Positions 1 through 9,359 of a DNA stretch of 64,000 nt are shown piece by piece. The translations under genes and the position numbers were made by a program. Every line of letters begins with the position of its first letter. The stretch's first letter is position 1. The notes below the pieces were generated by a model that was not told the origin of the DNA, searched no databases, and saw only the letters and a list, made by a program, of their open reading frames with translations. The DNA is taken from NCBI GenBank assembly GCA_913056125.1, contig CAJXNC010000001.1, forward strand, positions 186,001-250,000. The letters run 5' to 3'. The stretch is from an uncultured Altererythrobacter sp. (lineage in GTDB: Bacteria > Pseudomonadota > Alphaproteobacteria > Sphingomonadales > Sphingomonadaceae).

Positions 1-357
1 AGCGATTGCGGACTTGTCCCATGCCGCCAGCGCTTTCGAACCGATGCGATCGAGCACTTGGTCCTCGGTCGCATTCTCGTCCGGTCCGTGATCGATCTCG
101 CGCAGAAATTCCGATGTCTCCAATTCGGGCAGGGGGCCTTCCGTCTGGTCCAGAATGGCCTTGGCGGTTTGTTGCGTGCGAAGCAGTGGAGAGACAAGGG
201 CCCGTGCGAAAGACCAGTTACGAGAGGCGAAGAGATGACCGAGTGCACGTGCCTGGGCGATGCCTTGCGCGGTCAAGGGAAGGTCAGTGCGGCTTCCAAT
301 TCGGCGGGCGGGTTGGCTGGCCTCGAATGTATTGCCGTGACGAACGATTACGAACAT
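1..357 (-). CDS. Histidine phosphatase family protein, 3' end outside window
   Basis: The first 119 codons lie on the minus strand and the 3' end runs off the left edge. The protein opens with MFVIVRHGNT, the RHG phosphohistidine motif of the phosphoglycerate-mutase-like histidine phosphatase superfamily. It continues with a region resembling the usual LT-x-x-G-x-x-QA helix (LTAQGIAQARALG) and a later SPLLRTQQTA segment that matches the second conserved arginine region. The substrate cannot be told from this part. The gene lies downstream of and in line with kdsB and kdsD, about 43 bases after the kdsB stop, so it is probably co-transcribed with the Kdo genes. A role in capsule or sugar-phosphate metabolism is inference from position only. 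Confidence 0.85.
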   Translation of the reverse strand, partial: MFVIVRHGNTFEASQPARRIGSRTDLPLTAQGIAQARALGHLFASRNWSFARALVSPLLRTQQTAKAILDQTEGPLPELETSEFLREIDHGPDENATEDQVLDRIGSKALAAWDKSAIA

Positions 358-400
358 GTGCTCTTCTGACTGTGGCGCGATGCCTTCGCAAGACCTCGGA

Positions 401-1228
401 TCAGGCAGCGAGCGGATCGCCAAGCCTCGCAATCGCCTCCTCTGCAAGGTCGAGGTCTGCAGGAGTGTCGATACCGGACAAAGCGTGGCTGGGCGGATCG
501 ACAGGCACGGTCATAATTGTCCTGCCGTGTTCAAGGAACCTGAGTTGTTCCAGTCCTTCCAGCATTTCATAGGTGCCCTGGCCCTTGGCAACAAACCAGT
601 CGAGCGCTTCGCTCGTATAGGCATAAAGCCCAAGATGCTGCCAGACAGGCGACATGGACTGCTTGCGCAACGAATCCTCGTTGCGGATTGCCGGCAGGAT
701 CGATTTCGAAAACCACAATGCCCGGCCTTCCGGATCGCGCAGGCACGTGGTGCCACTGAAAGGTGCTGTGATCTTGTGTTTGCGGAGACGGTCAAGCCGA
801 TCCCAGTCCAGATGGTAGACGGGCGTGGCAACATCGACTGAGGAGTTGCGCAGCGTTTCGAGTACCCCCGCGATGACCTGAGGCGTGATGAAGGGAGCAT
901 CTCCCTGCAAGCAAACGACATTTTCCGGAAGGCGAGGCTGTTGCAGTACCGCAGCATGGGCACGTGCCGTGCCGCAATCAAGCGTTGTCTCTGTAAGCGC
1001 GACTTGGGCCCCCAACGCCTCGGCATGGTTGGCAATCCGTTCATCATCGGTCGCCACTACGACGGCACAATTCCCGCATAAGTCGGATGCCTTTTTGGCA
1101 TTGGCATAAACACGATCGAGCATTGTCCTGCCGCCAAGCGTGAGCAAGGGCTTGCCGGGCAGGCGTGACGAACCGAAGCGCGCGGGTATGACGATCAGGT
1201 CGTTCAAGGATCCGGGGCCACGCGTCAT
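401..1228 (-). CDS. kdsB: CMP-Kdo synthetase-like cytidylyltransferase (KpsU/KdsB family)
   Basis: About 275 residues, normal for 3-deoxy-manno-octulosonate cytidylyltransferase, which makes CMP-Kdo from CTP and Kdo. The N-terminal nucleotide loop VIPARFGSSRLPGKPL is family-typical. The C-terminal part also matches (GLYAYTSEALDW, EMLEGLEQLRFLE, SGIDTPADL). Two usually strict motifs are altered: the family QGDEP is QGDAP here, and the SGT-[DE]-R stretch is CGTARAHA. This leaves some doubt about the exact ulosonate used. The start at 1228 (MTRGPG) puts the family motif near the N-terminus; an upstream ATG at 1285 would overlap kdsD and add residues without family support. It sits between kdsD and the histidine phosphatase in one minus-strand unit. 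Confidence 0.82.
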   Translation of the reverse strand: MTRGPGSLNDLIVIPARFGSSRLPGKPLLTLGGRTMLDRVYANAKKASDLCGNCAVVVATDDERIANHAEALGAQVALTETTLDCGTARAHAAVLQQPRLPENVVCLQGDAPFITPQVIAGVLETLRNSSVDVATPVYHLDWDRLDRLRKHKITAPFSGTTCLRDPEGRALWFSKSILPAIRNEDSLRKQSMSPVWQHLGLYAYTSEALDWFVAKGQGTYEMLEGLEQLRFLEHGRTIMTVPVDPPSHALSGIDTPADLDLAEEAIARLGDPLAA

Positions 1229-1259
1229 GCGCGACCAAGCGATGCGCGGATACCGGACA

Positions 1260-2243
1260 TCACACGCCCAGCCTGACGATGTCATGGATATGGATGATCC
1301 CGATCAAGCGCTCGGCATCGGTAACGAACAGAACCGAGACCGCATGCTTGTTCATCAATTCCAGCGCCTCGCTGCACAGCATGTCTGCGCAGGCGGTTAC
1401 CGGCGTGTGAGACATATGCTTGGCAATTCCATCTTGCAGGTCATGGCTGGCAATGCAGCGTCGCAGGTCTCCGTCCGTGAATGCGCCGACAAGCTTGCCC
1501 TCGTCGTCAACCACTGCGGTGCATCCATAGCGCTTGCGGTTCATTTCGATCGTGGCGTCAACCAGCGATGCCTGGCGCGGAACGCTCGGTACCGCATTGC
1601 CGGTGCCCATCACTTCACCAACTGTGCTGAGAATCGTTCCGAGGCGGCCGCCCGGATGGAAAACGCGGAAATCCCCATGCGAGAATCCGCGCGCTTCGAT
1701 CATGGCCATGGCGAGGGCGTCGCCAAGTACGACCTGCAATGTGGTCGACGTGGTTGGTGCGAGCTCGTTCGGGCACGCTTCGCGCGCCAGCGGCAAGGCC
1801 AAGCAGATATCGGCCGCCTTTCCTGCCTTGCTTTCGGGATATGCCGTCGCGACGATGAGCGGGACATTGTAGAGGCGGCAAAAATCAAAAATGTCACTCA
1901 ATTCGCGTGTTTCGCCCGACCAGGTCAGGGCGAATACAACGTCGTCGCTGCCGATAATGCCAAGGTCTCCATGGCTGGCCTCTGCTGCATGGAGATAGAG
2001 CGCAGCCGTACCGGTCGAGCGCATGGTGGCAGCGATCTTGCGCGCCACATGTCCGCTCTTGCCCATACCGGTGAGGATGATGCGGCCTTTGGTATGGCCA
2101 AAGACATCGACCGCTCGGTCAAGCGCAGCGCCCAGCGGCCCGTGCTCGATTGCCTCGCGCAGCTCGACCATACCTTCGAGCTGGATATCAATGGTTTTCA
2201 GTATGGAGGATCCATTGATCCTGAGTACGACTTCCTTGTTCAT
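1260..2243 (-). CDS. kdsD: Arabinose-5-phosphate isomerase (KdsD/KpsF)
   Basis: 327 residues, the usual length. It interconverts ribulose-5-phosphate and arabinose-5-phosphate, the first committed step to Kdo. An N-terminal SIS sugar-isomerase domain carries GMGKSGHVARKIAATM and the TWSGET loop (roughly residues 40-190), with HGDLGIIG and HPGGRLG typical of the family. Two CBS repeats follow (about 210-325), including AVVDDEGKLVGAFTDGDLRR. It is transcribed away from kdsA, with a shared upstream region of about 210 bases. Its position beside kdsA, kdsB and the Kps exporter supports a capsule-dedicated copy. Confidence 0.93.
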   Translation of the reverse strand: MNKEVVLRINGSSILKTIDIQLEGMVELREAIEHGPLGAALDRAVDVFGHTKGRIILTGMGKSGHVARKIAATMRSTGTAALYLHAAEASHGDLGIIGSDDVVFALTWSGETRELSDIFDFCRLYNVPLIVATAYPESKAGKAADICLALPLAREACPNELAPTTSTTLQVVLGDALAMAMIEARGFSHGDFRVFHPGGRLGTILSTVGEVMGTGNAVPSVPRQASLVDATIEMNRKRYGCTAVVDDEGKLVGAFTDGDLRRCIASHDLQDGIAKHMSHTPVTACADMLCSEALELMNKHAVSVLFVTDAERLIGIIHIHDIVRLGV

Positions 2244-2451
2244 TAGGGCATCAATCTTCCATGCAAACGAAACTCATCCCCAAAACCGGCAATGCGGCTT
2301 GGAGCAATGGCGACCACGGGTTCGGTTCAGAAAGTTAACACTGGCCCTATTGAGCTCTGACGAATAGTTAGGCGCATTCGCATTTTATTGCAATTGCGAT
2401 ACAAATTACGACAATTTGAATGGGGCGTGCGTCCCCACGGATGAATCGCTT

Positions 2452-3285
2452 ATGAACCTTTGCAACCGGGACATTTCACGAAATAGCCCGCTCTTCCTTA
2501 TTGCCGGACCTTGCGTGATCGAAGGTGAGGACCACACGCTTGCGGTCGCAGGGAAGCTTTCCCAGATTGCGAAAAAGCGAAACCTGCTGCTTATTTTCAA
2601 GAGTTCCTTCGACAAGGCCAACCGCAGTTCCGGCGATTCCTTTCGCGGCCCGGGAATGGAAGAGGGGCTGCGTATTCTGGAAAAGGTGCGCGCCGAAACC
2701 GGGTTGCCGGTAATTACCGATGTGCACGAGCCTGCTCAGGCCGGACCAGTCGCCGAAGTGGTCGATGTCCTGCAGACACCTGCCTTCCTGGCAAGGCAGA
2801 CAGATTTTATCGCCGCGGTGGCGGCGACCGGTAAGCCGGTAAATATAAAGAAGGCGCAATTCATGGCTCCGGCCGATATGCAGCACGTGGTCGCCAAGGC
2901 CCGGAAAGCGGCAGAAGCTGCCGGACACGAAACGGACAATTTCCTGCTCTGCGAGCGCGGTACGTCTTTCGGCTACAATACCCTCGTGTCCGACCTGCGC
3001 GGATTGTCGATTATGGCTGAGACCGGGTGTCCGGTGGTCTACGATGCGACCCATTCGGTGCAGCAACCGGGCGGACTGGGCAGCAGATCGGGCGGCCAGA
3101 GCGAATATGTTCCGCTTCTGGCCAGGGCAGCCGTGGCGGCCGGGGTAGCCGGCATCTTCATGGAAACGCACCCGGATCCGGCAAATGCCTTGTCAGATGG
3201 ACCCAACGCCCTGCCGCTTGACCGGTTCGAGGACTTGCTGGACCAGCTTCTCAGGATCGATGCTACCGTCAAGGAACGGGCATAG
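2452..3285 (+). CDS. kdsA: 3-deoxy-8-phosphooctulonate synthase (KdsA)
   Basis: 277 residues. It condenses phosphoenolpyruvate with arabinose-5-phosphate to Kdo-8-phosphate in the cytoplasm. Family motifs are [10 protein letters not shown] near the N-terminus, [58 protein letters not shown] and the C-terminal METHPDP. The ATG at 2452 is chosen because the family begins a few residues before LIAGPC. A TTG at 2416 would add 12 residues of no visible value. The gene stops 3 bases before the GTG of the next gene, so the two are probably translated together. Confidence 0.95.
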   Translation: MNLCNRDISRNSPLFLIAGPCVIEGEDHTLAVAGKLSQIAKKRNLLLIFKSSFDKANRSSGDSFRGPGMEEGLRILEKVRAETGLPVITDVHEPAQAGPVAEVVDVLQTPAFLARQTDFIAAVAATGKPVNIKKAQFMAPADMQHVVAKARKAAEAAGHETDNFLLCERGTSFGYNTLVSDLRGLSIMAETGCPVVYDATHSVQQPGGLGSRSGGQSEYVPLLARAAVAAGVAGIFMETHPDPANALSDGPNALPLDRFEDLLDQLLRIDATVKERA

Positions 3286-3288
3286 ACC

Positions 3289-4356
3289 GTGAACAAACCG
3301 ATGACGGTGGGCCAGCGATTGCGCTGGATTGCCTTGATGCCTGTCTGGACTTTGCAACTGGCGAGCTCGGCGAAGAGCTTCCTTGATCATCCGCTAATTG
3401 GTTCACGCCGCCTCAACCAGAGAGGTCTGCATCTGGCGCGCGTCAAGATAGCGGACAAATTGTGTCGGTTTCGTCGGAGACGCCTCGCGCGCCATGTCCC
3501 ATTGGCGTGGCGCGAAGCCTTCGACCGAGATGGTTTCGTCGTAATCGAGAATGTCGTTCCGGTGGATGAATTTCCCGAATTGCGACGCGAGATCCTTGGC
3601 TACGAGGCCGATGCGCGCGAGATGCGGCAAGGCAATGCCATCACCAGGCGCATTGCTATCGATCCCGCTATGCTGGAAGCGATTCCCGCGTTGCAGCGAT
3701 TATTGGCGCGTAGCGACATCAACGCCATGTTCCACTATGCCGCAAGCTACAAGACTACGCCGTTGCACTATATCCAGACGATTGTCAGCCAGAGCGGCGG
3801 CGAAGATGAGGACCCGCAGGAAACCGCTCATGCGGACAGTTTCCACGCATCGATGAAGGCTTGGCTGTTTCTCAACCCGGTTCGCCTGGAGGATGGTCCA
3901 TTCACCTATGTTCGCGGATCACACCGCTTCACGCCGGCGAGACTGGATTGGGAATATCGGCGCAGCCTGCGCGATCCGCATGAAATCGACCGGCTATCGG
4001 CCCGCGGTTCGCCGCGCGTCGAGGACAGCGACCTGGTAGAGATGAATCTCGGTCCGGCGGAGGCACTGGCCGTCCCGGCGAATACCCTCGTGATTGCAGA
4101 TACTGGCGGCTTTCATGCGCGCGGCGCTTCCGCACGGCCGGGCGAGCGCGTGGAGATTTGGTCCTATGCCAGACGCAATCCTTTCCTGCCCTGGCTTGGC
4201 GGTGACTTGTTGAGCCTGCCGGGCCTCGCCGAACGACGGGTAGGCTGGCTATGGGCTTTCCGGGACCGCCTGGAGGATAGGATCGGCCAGCCTTGGCAAC
4301 CGGTCGGCAAGCGTCGGCCAGTCGAAAAGTTCGAGGAAGAAAACAGCGGTAGTTGA
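3289..4356 (+). CDS. Phytanoyl-CoA dioxygenase (PhyH)-like protein
   Basis: 355 residues. It looks like an Fe(II)/2-oxoglutarate oxygenase of the PhyH family: H-A-D in ETAHADSFHAS would give the first two metal ligands, and GGFHARG the distal histidine, with VRGSHRF and YARRNPF downstream. The N-terminal 90 residues are basic and precede the fold. The substrate is unknown. Next to Kdo and capsule genes, oxidation of a lipid or sugar part of the capsule is a guess. Translation likely starts at the GTG at 3289, because AAGGAACGGG lies just upstream inside the end of kdsA. A second member of the family sits at 13556-14512. Confidence 0.75.
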   Translation: MNKPMTVGQRLRWIALMPVWTLQLASSAKSFLDHPLIGSRRLNQRGLHLARVKIADKLCRFRRRRLARHVPLAWREAFDRDGFVVIENVVPVDEFPELRREILGYEADAREMRQGNAITRRIAIDPAMLEAIPALQRLLARSDINAMFHYAASYKTTPLHYIQTIVSQSGGEDEDPQETAHADSFHASMKAWLFLNPVRLEDGPFTYVRGSHRFTPARLDWEYRRSLRDPHEIDRLSARGSPRVEDSDLVEMNLGPAEALAVPANTLVIADTGGFHARGASARPGERVEIWSYARRNPFLPWLGGDLLSLPGLAERRVGWLWAFRDRLEDRIGQPWQPVGKRRPVEKFEEENSGS

Positions 4357-4384
4357 GCGCAGGGCCGGCTAGGGATTGTTGAGA

Positions 4385-5518
4385 TTAATTGTTGAGATTA
4401 TTGGCCACCGCGGTTGCCGTGACGATGGGACCGAATAGCTGTCCAATGGTCTGGATCAGTTCACGCGGCTGGTTGGCGGCGGCATTGCCGAAGTAGACAA
4501 CGTCATCGTCCCACAACGCGAACCGCTGGGCCAGGAAGACCGTTTCCGAACGCATCATATTGAAATGATAGACGACGGGTTCATCCTTATTCTCTCCGGT
4601 GAAGCGGAAGACGAAGATCGATTCGGGGTCGCCCGAGCTCGATGCCGGACCTCCAGCTGCCGATATCGCTTCGACCACACTCATCGACTCGCGCAGGAAC
4701 GTCATTTGTTGCACACGCCCCGATGCGCCGAGTACCGAGTACATCTTCGGCTTCAGCAATATCGTGAGACGATCTCCAGGGAAGGCGCGCGGGTCGCCAT
4801 ATGTGCCCGCAAGGATATCACTCAGGCGGACATTGGCTTCAGCTCCGGCGCGTTGCACGCGCAACATCAAGTCCTTGAGGTTGCCGCGATACCCGCCAGC
4901 CAGAGCTATCACATCGGTGATGCTCTCATCGTTGGTCTGAAGTACCAGGCGACCGGGTTGTGCGATCTCGCCACCTATTATCACCGTATTGGAGATGACC
5001 TGCTGGCGGCTGACCAGAACTTGCGGACTCTGCGATAGGTCTTGAAGACCTGCGCCAATCTGGTCCTGGATCTCGCCCACCGTCTTGCCAGACACGCTCA
5101 GCCGCCCGACATAGGGAATATCTATTTCGCCATTGTCGCTGACGCGGCTGGGCGGAAGCGTATTGACCCGGACTGACGGGTCGAAACCTCCGGTGCCGAC
5201 TGCACCTGCGGGCATGTTCCCTCCGAACAGCGAAACCCCCGCCTCGAAGATACTGATATTCAGGATATCGCCAGGCCCGACCATGTCACTCGGCTGCACC
5301 ACACCTGCCGGTAGGTCCCAGTCCAACATGTCGATGACTGGAGGCAGGGAGTCAGTGCTTTCGACCGATATGATCTCGATCTGCAGGCCCGATCCCACGT
5401 CGTATGCCTCACGTGCCGAGGACCTGATCTCTGATCCGGTCGGCCCGCTACTGGGAAGAGTGGAACAGGCAGATAGCGCAATAAGGGCCGCCGCGGCGGG
5501 GAAGAACTTCAGATACAT
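4385..5518 (-). CDS. Capsule polysaccharide export lipoprotein (Wza/KpsD type)
   Basis: About 377 residues from the ATG at 5518. The N-terminus MYLKFFPAAAALIALSAC is a lipoprotein signal with a lipobox (LSAC). The mature part holds a polysaccharide export domain (VGPGDILNISIFEAG, then IDIPYVGRLSVSGKT) followed by SLBB-like repeats (VIIGGEIAQPGRLVLQ; YSVLGASGRVQ; SVVEAISAAGG). Proteins of this type form the outer-membrane exit channel for capsule in ABC-dependent systems. The partners KpsE, KpsM and KpsT are encoded at 14.5-17.1 kb. Longer starts at 5557 and 5620 are open but would bury the signal peptide. Confidence 0.9.
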   Translation of the reverse strand: MYLKFFPAAAALIALSACSTLPSSGPTGSEIRSSAREAYDVGSGLQIEIISVESTDSLPPVIDMLDWDLPAGVVQPSDMVGPGDILNISIFEAGVSLFGGNMPAGAVGTGGFDPSVRVNTLPPSRVSDNGEIDIPYVGRLSVSGKTVGEIQDQIGAGLQDLSQSPQVLVSRQQVISNTVIIGGEIAQPGRLVLQTNDESITDVIALAGGYRGNLKDLMLRVQRAGAEANVRLSDILAGTYGDPRAFPGDRLTILLKPKMYSVLGASGRVQQMTFLRESMSVVEAISAAGGPASSSGDPESIFVFRFTGENKDEPVVYHFNMMRSETVFLAQRFALWDDDVVYFGNAAANQPRELIQTIGQLFGPIVTATAVANNLNN

Positions 5519-5672
5519 GCTTGAAGACGAACCAATCTTTCTAGATGGAAGCCTCATTAACTCAGCATCCGGACAAGGACCAGCCCCCGATGGGCGAAAC
5601 CTCACTTCTCGCCGAGACAAGTATTCTTGTTGAACGGCGCAATCGCCGGATAGCAGGCGCAGCGCCGGGTAA

Positions 5673-7511
5673 ATGAGGGCAGAGGCCGACTTGAAGCAGC
5701 ATGATGATCAATACATGGCTGCATGGCGCGATTTTCTGCTTTTACTGGTTTGTCGGCCCGACCGGTTGCTGGCTGTCCTCTGGTGGCGAATTTGTGGAAA
5801 GCGTCTGCGCGCGCGCTACAGGCTGCGCGATGCCATAGGGAGCCTGCCATTTGCCAACGCCCGGAGCATCGATCGCCTTGGGAAGGCCGACCTGGCCAGC
5901 TTGCGTGATCAAGGCACTCATGGTCGAGCGCCCACGTTTTGCGTCCATCTTCATCTGCCTGAAGGGTTGGATCCAGCAGCAGCGAAAAGGGCACTCACGT
6001 CAGCGCTGGTCCAAAGCCACACGCCCTTGCGTATCTTCCTGACGGGGGAGGTCCTCCCCAATCAATCTGCCAAGCACCGGATTATTGAGAAGATCGAAGG
6101 GCATTTCGACAGTACGAGCGCTGCTTTCTTGGAATGCCTTGCGCATGCGGCACTCGCCGACGCGGATTATCTTGTTCCTCTCAGCCCCCGGGCGGTTCTG
6201 CCGCGCCATGCAGTGGCCGGTTATGCTGCGAACACTTGCGACCTTGTTCGGGGCCAAGGCCTGCCGCTCCTTTACGGCGACCAGGATGAATCCGGCTTCA
6301 GGAGAATGGGGAAGAATCCTTGGCTGAAGCCCGATTGGGATCGGCGTATGTTCCTTTCGCAGGATTACCTGACCGCCGCCTGTGCTGTCCCGGTAATGTC
6401 AGCGCTGGATTATTTGGATGACCCAACAAGCCCGAAGCCTGTCAGCTTTTATGAGTTGCTCTTGCGTCTCGTCTCAGGCGAAGATGCTCTCCCGGTGCGA
6501 CATGTTCTGAGGATTACGGCGCGAACGGCGCGGGATCGCTGGAAACAGCGTTCAAAGAAACGGGCTGCCGCTCTTGCCAATGTTCTCCCCTCCGGCACGG
6601 GGATCGCGGACGGTCCCTTCGGCACCATGCGCATTTGTTGGCCGCTGCCAGCCGATTTGCCCCTGGTCAGTATCCTGGTAGCGACGCGGGACAGGGTTGA
6701 TTTGCTGCGGACCTGCATGGAAGGCCTGCTGCATGGGACCGACTATCCCAATCTCGAGATCGTCATTGCCGACAATGACAGCCGCGAACCGAGCACTCTG
6801 CAATACCTGGAAGAAGTGGTCGAAGACCCTCGCGTGCGCGTCGTCCGCTGGCCACACCCGTTCAACTATTCAGCGATCAACAATTTCGCCGCCGGCTTTG
6901 CCAATGGCCAACTGCTCTGCCTGCTCAACAACGATATCGAGATCGTTGAACCCGACTGGCTTACCGAAATGGTACGCGAGATTCTGCAGCCCGGAGTGGG
7001 CGCCGTAGGCGCGCGCCTGCTTTATCCCGATCGCTCCATCCAGCATGCCGGTGTCGCTATCGGCATTGGCAATGCAGCCGGCCATGCCCATCGCGCGCTA
7101 CCTGAAGGCGCCCCGGGATATTTCGCCCAGGCCCTGATCGCGCGAGGGGCCAGTGCCGTGACCGGGGCGTGCCTTTTGGTCCAAAAACGCTCCTTTGAAG
7201 CAGTCGGTGGCCTGGATGAAGTGAGGCTGGCTGTCGCCTATAATGATGTCGATTTCTGTCTGAAGCTGCGAAAGCTCGGACTACGGAACATCTACACCCC
7301 GGCAGCAACACTGATCCATCATGAGAGCAAGTCGCGCGGGAGCGATTTCGCTCCCGAACATAACGAACGCTACATGCGTGAATTGGCCGTGTTCCAGGAG
7401 CGGTGGGGAACTAAACAGATAATCGATCCGTGGCATCACCCAAGGCTGGAACGGGGGAGTGAAGATTATCGGATTCAATCCTGCAACCAACCTCTTGCGG
7501 ACGTGGGGTAG
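5673..7511 (+). CDS. Two-domain glycosyltransferase family 2 protein
   Basis: 612 residues. The C-terminal half is a clear GT2 domain starting near residue 328 (VSILVATRDRVDLLRTC; LEIVIADNDS; CLLNNDIEI as the metal-binding region; AYNDVDFCLKL; HHESKSRG), as in rhamnosyltransferase-like enzymes. The N-terminal half resembles the degenerate first domain of this architecture, with LLYGDQDESG and a KPDWDRRMF segment. It is paralogous to the protein at 18307-19944, including a WWR-x-x-GK-x-LR element near the N-terminus of both. It probably adds a sugar to the capsule repeat or its anchor; donor and acceptor cannot be read. The start at 5673 is uncertain; an internal ATG at 5715 is possible. Confidence 0.88.
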   Translation: MRAEADLKQHDDQYMAAWRDFLLLLVCRPDRLLAVLWWRICGKRLRARYRLRDAIGSLPFANARSIDRLGKADLASLRDQGTHGRAPTFCVHLHLPEGLDPAAAKRALTSALVQSHTPLRIFLTGEVLPNQSAKHRIIEKIEGHFDSTSAAFLECLAHAALADADYLVPLSPRAVLPRHAVAGYAANTCDLVRGQGLPLLYGDQDESGFRRMGKNPWLKPDWDRRMFLSQDYLTAACAVPVMSALDYLDDPTSPKPVSFYELLLRLVSGEDALPVRHVLRITARTARDRWKQRSKKRAAALANVLPSGTGIADGPFGTMRICWPLPADLPLVSILVATRDRVDLLRTCMEGLLHGTDYPNLEIVIADNDSREPSTLQYLEEVVEDPRVRVVRWPHPFNYSAINNFAAGFANGQLLCLLNNDIEIVEPDWLTEMVREILQPGVGAVGARLLYPDRSIQHAGVAIGIGNAAGHAHRALPEGAPGYFAQALIARGASAVTGACLLVQKRSFEAVGGLDEVRLAVAYNDVDFCLKLRKLGLRNIYTPAATLIHHESKSRGSDFAPEHNERYMRELAVFQERWGTKQIIDPWHHPRLERGSEDYRIQSCNQPLADVG

Positions 7512-7678
7512 TGTCAGGATCTCGTTTGCCGACTTCACACGCCCGACTATCTTGGTCACCCTTTCTTATCCATCGGAGGATGGCACTTTCAGCCCAGACA
7601 ACACTACATGACTACAACTAGCCAACAAGGTTGCGAGAGTTTCTTTTGGGCCCTAGTGCCAGCCACGAAGGTGGAAAT

Positions 7679-9328
7679 ATGACAAAAGTACTTAAAGAAC
7701 AATCAGTCGCATTGGACAAGGCGGCTCGGGTGGGTGTGCTTGTACTTGGTATGCACCGTTCCGGGACTAGCGCTCTTGCGCGGGTGCTGAGCCTACTCGG
7801 GTGCGATTTGCCGAAGACCTTGATGCAAGAGAGTTCGACGAATGAGGCTGGCCATTGGGAATCAAACGTCCTGATGCAACTCAATGACGAAATTTTGGAT
7901 TCCGCCGGTACGGATTGGCATGATTGGCTGAGCTTTAATCCGGGTTGGTATGCGTCCCCCAAGGTCGCCGAATTCAGGGAAAGGGGGCTGTTTGCGCTGC
8001 AGGAGGAGTTCAATGCCTCCCGCCTGTTTGTCCTCAAGGATCCACGCAATTGCCGATTCGCGCCTTTCTGGCTCGACGTTTTTGAAACCGCGGGCGTCCG
8101 GCCTGCTGTCATTTTGCCTGTCCGGAATCCGCTGGAGGTCGCGGAGTCGCTGGCCAAGCGCGATGGCATCAACCCGGCGCTTGGGCATCTCCTCTGGTTA
8201 CGGCACGTATTGGAAGCCGAGGCGACAACACGCGGGCTCCAGCGTTTTCATTGTTCCTATGATGGGCTGCTCAACAGCTGGCCGCGCCTCATCTCCGCCA
8301 TGCAGGAGAAACTGGGCATCTCTTGGCCCAGGTTTTCAACAAAGGTCAGTGAGGAAATCGATGCATTCCTGACAGATCGGCTACGCCACCACCGCGAGTC
8401 CCCGAAAAGCGTCTCCGACAACCCGCTCCTCTCCGCATGGCTTCGTGATACCTTTGCGATATTCCACCGTTGGTCGGAGGAAGGAGAGGCGAAGGATGAT
8501 CATGCCACACTCGATCGCATCCGGGGCGAGCTTGATGTTGCCGCGCCTGCTTTCGCCAGCCTTATCTCCGCCGGGCGTCAGTCGGAGCAGAAGGCGAATG
8601 CACTCGATGCCAGGTTGAAGGAAGCCCAAGGCAAGCTTGGCGAAGCCGAGGCTGCGGTCGCGGCTCATGAGCAGCAGCTCCAGGACTCCGAGCGCCAACT
8701 TGAAGAAGTCCGCGCCGAGCTTTCCCATACCCAGAGTGCCCTTGCGCAGCGCAGCGCAGAGGCGGACGAAACTGCGGCTCAATTGAAGGAAACTGAGCGT
8801 CGCCTAGCGGCGGAGCTTGAGGCCGAACGCGTGCGATTGTCCGAGGCTGAGGCTTCCCGTCTCGTGGAGGCCGAACGCGCCAACCAACTTGCGGCCGAGC
8901 TGGAGCAAGTGAATTCGGAAAACCGTGAAACCGAGGACAGACTGACGGCTAATCTGGAGAAAGCGATTTCGGAAAAGCACGTGGCCGAGGACCGGCTGGC
9001 AGAACGCTTTTCCGAGATTGCTGTGATGACGCGTCTTATAGGCGAGACAGAAACAGCCGCCAAACTTTCGGAGGAACAGGCTGCCTGGTTGCGCGAAGTG
9101 TCTGCCGTGTTGATGAATGGCGCCGGATCGGAAACGCTGAAGGGCCGCTTGGCCGCGCTCCTTCCTGCGCCGATCCGTCTGAAGAAGCAAAAGGCAAGGT
9201 TGAAGAGGGAGGGTGTCTTTGACGCCGATGCTTATCTCGCGGCCCATGCCGACGTGGCAGAATCAGGAATTGATCCCCTGTGGCACTACATCAATCACGG
9301 TATTGGCGAAGGGCGCCAGCGAGGCTGA
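7679..9328 (+). CDS. Sulfotransferase-like protein with long coiled coil
   Basis: About 549 residues. The N-terminal third is sulfotransferase-like: GMHRSGTSALARVL fits the PAPS 5'-phosphosulfate loop and VRNPLEVAESL the 3'-phosphate site. Residues from about 290 to 470 are a heptad-rich, Glu/Ala-rich coiled coil. The C-terminus carries FDADAYLAAHADV followed by GIDPLWHYINHG. This is a short module also seen at the N-terminus of the glycosyltransferase at 10214-13489 and in the fragment at 9360-9518. The ATG at 7679 follows GAAGGTGG, a good ribosome site, and removes the unsupported GTG start at 7631. It likely sulfates a capsule sugar; the shared module may be a docking element (inference). 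Confidence 0.8.
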   Translation: MTKVLKEQSVALDKAARVGVLVLGMHRSGTSALARVLSLLGCDLPKTLMQESSTNEAGHWESNVLMQLNDEILDSAGTDWHDWLSFNPGWYASPKVAEFRERGLFALQEEFNASRLFVLKDPRNCRFAPFWLDVFETAGVRPAVILPVRNPLEVAESLAKRDGINPALGHLLWLRHVLEAEATTRGLQRFHCSYDGLLNSWPRLISAMQEKLGISWPRFSTKVSEEIDAFLTDRLRHHRESPKSVSDNPLLSAWLRDTFAIFHRWSEEGEAKDDHATLDRIRGELDVAAPAFASLISAGRQSEQKANALDARLKEAQGKLGEAEAAVAAHEQQLQDSERQLEEVRAELSHTQSALAQRSAEADETAAQLKETERRLAAELEAERVRLSEAEASRLVEAERANQLAAELEQVNSENRETEDRLTANLEKAISEKHVAEDRLAERFSEIAVMTRLIGETETAAKLSEEQAAWLREVSAVLMNGAGSETLKGRLAALLPAPIRLKKQKARLKREGVFDADAYLAAHADVAESGIDPLWHYINHGIGEGRQRG

Positions 9329-9359
9329 AACTAGCCGATCAGGATACGCAAGGAAGACT

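Noticed and set aside
6-572. Long plus-strand open frames over the histidine phosphatase and kdsB genes
   Set aside because: They are shadows: the minus strand encodes recognisable RHG and KdsB motifs over the same bases.
1140-2246. A 368-codon plus-strand frame over kdsD
   Set aside because: It has no family features, and the minus strand encodes full-length KdsD with SIS and CBS motifs.
4370-4410. Direct repeat ATTGTTGAGATTA at the end of the export lipoprotein gene
   Set aside because: It encodes the Asn-rich C-terminus (NNLNN) and shows no further copies.
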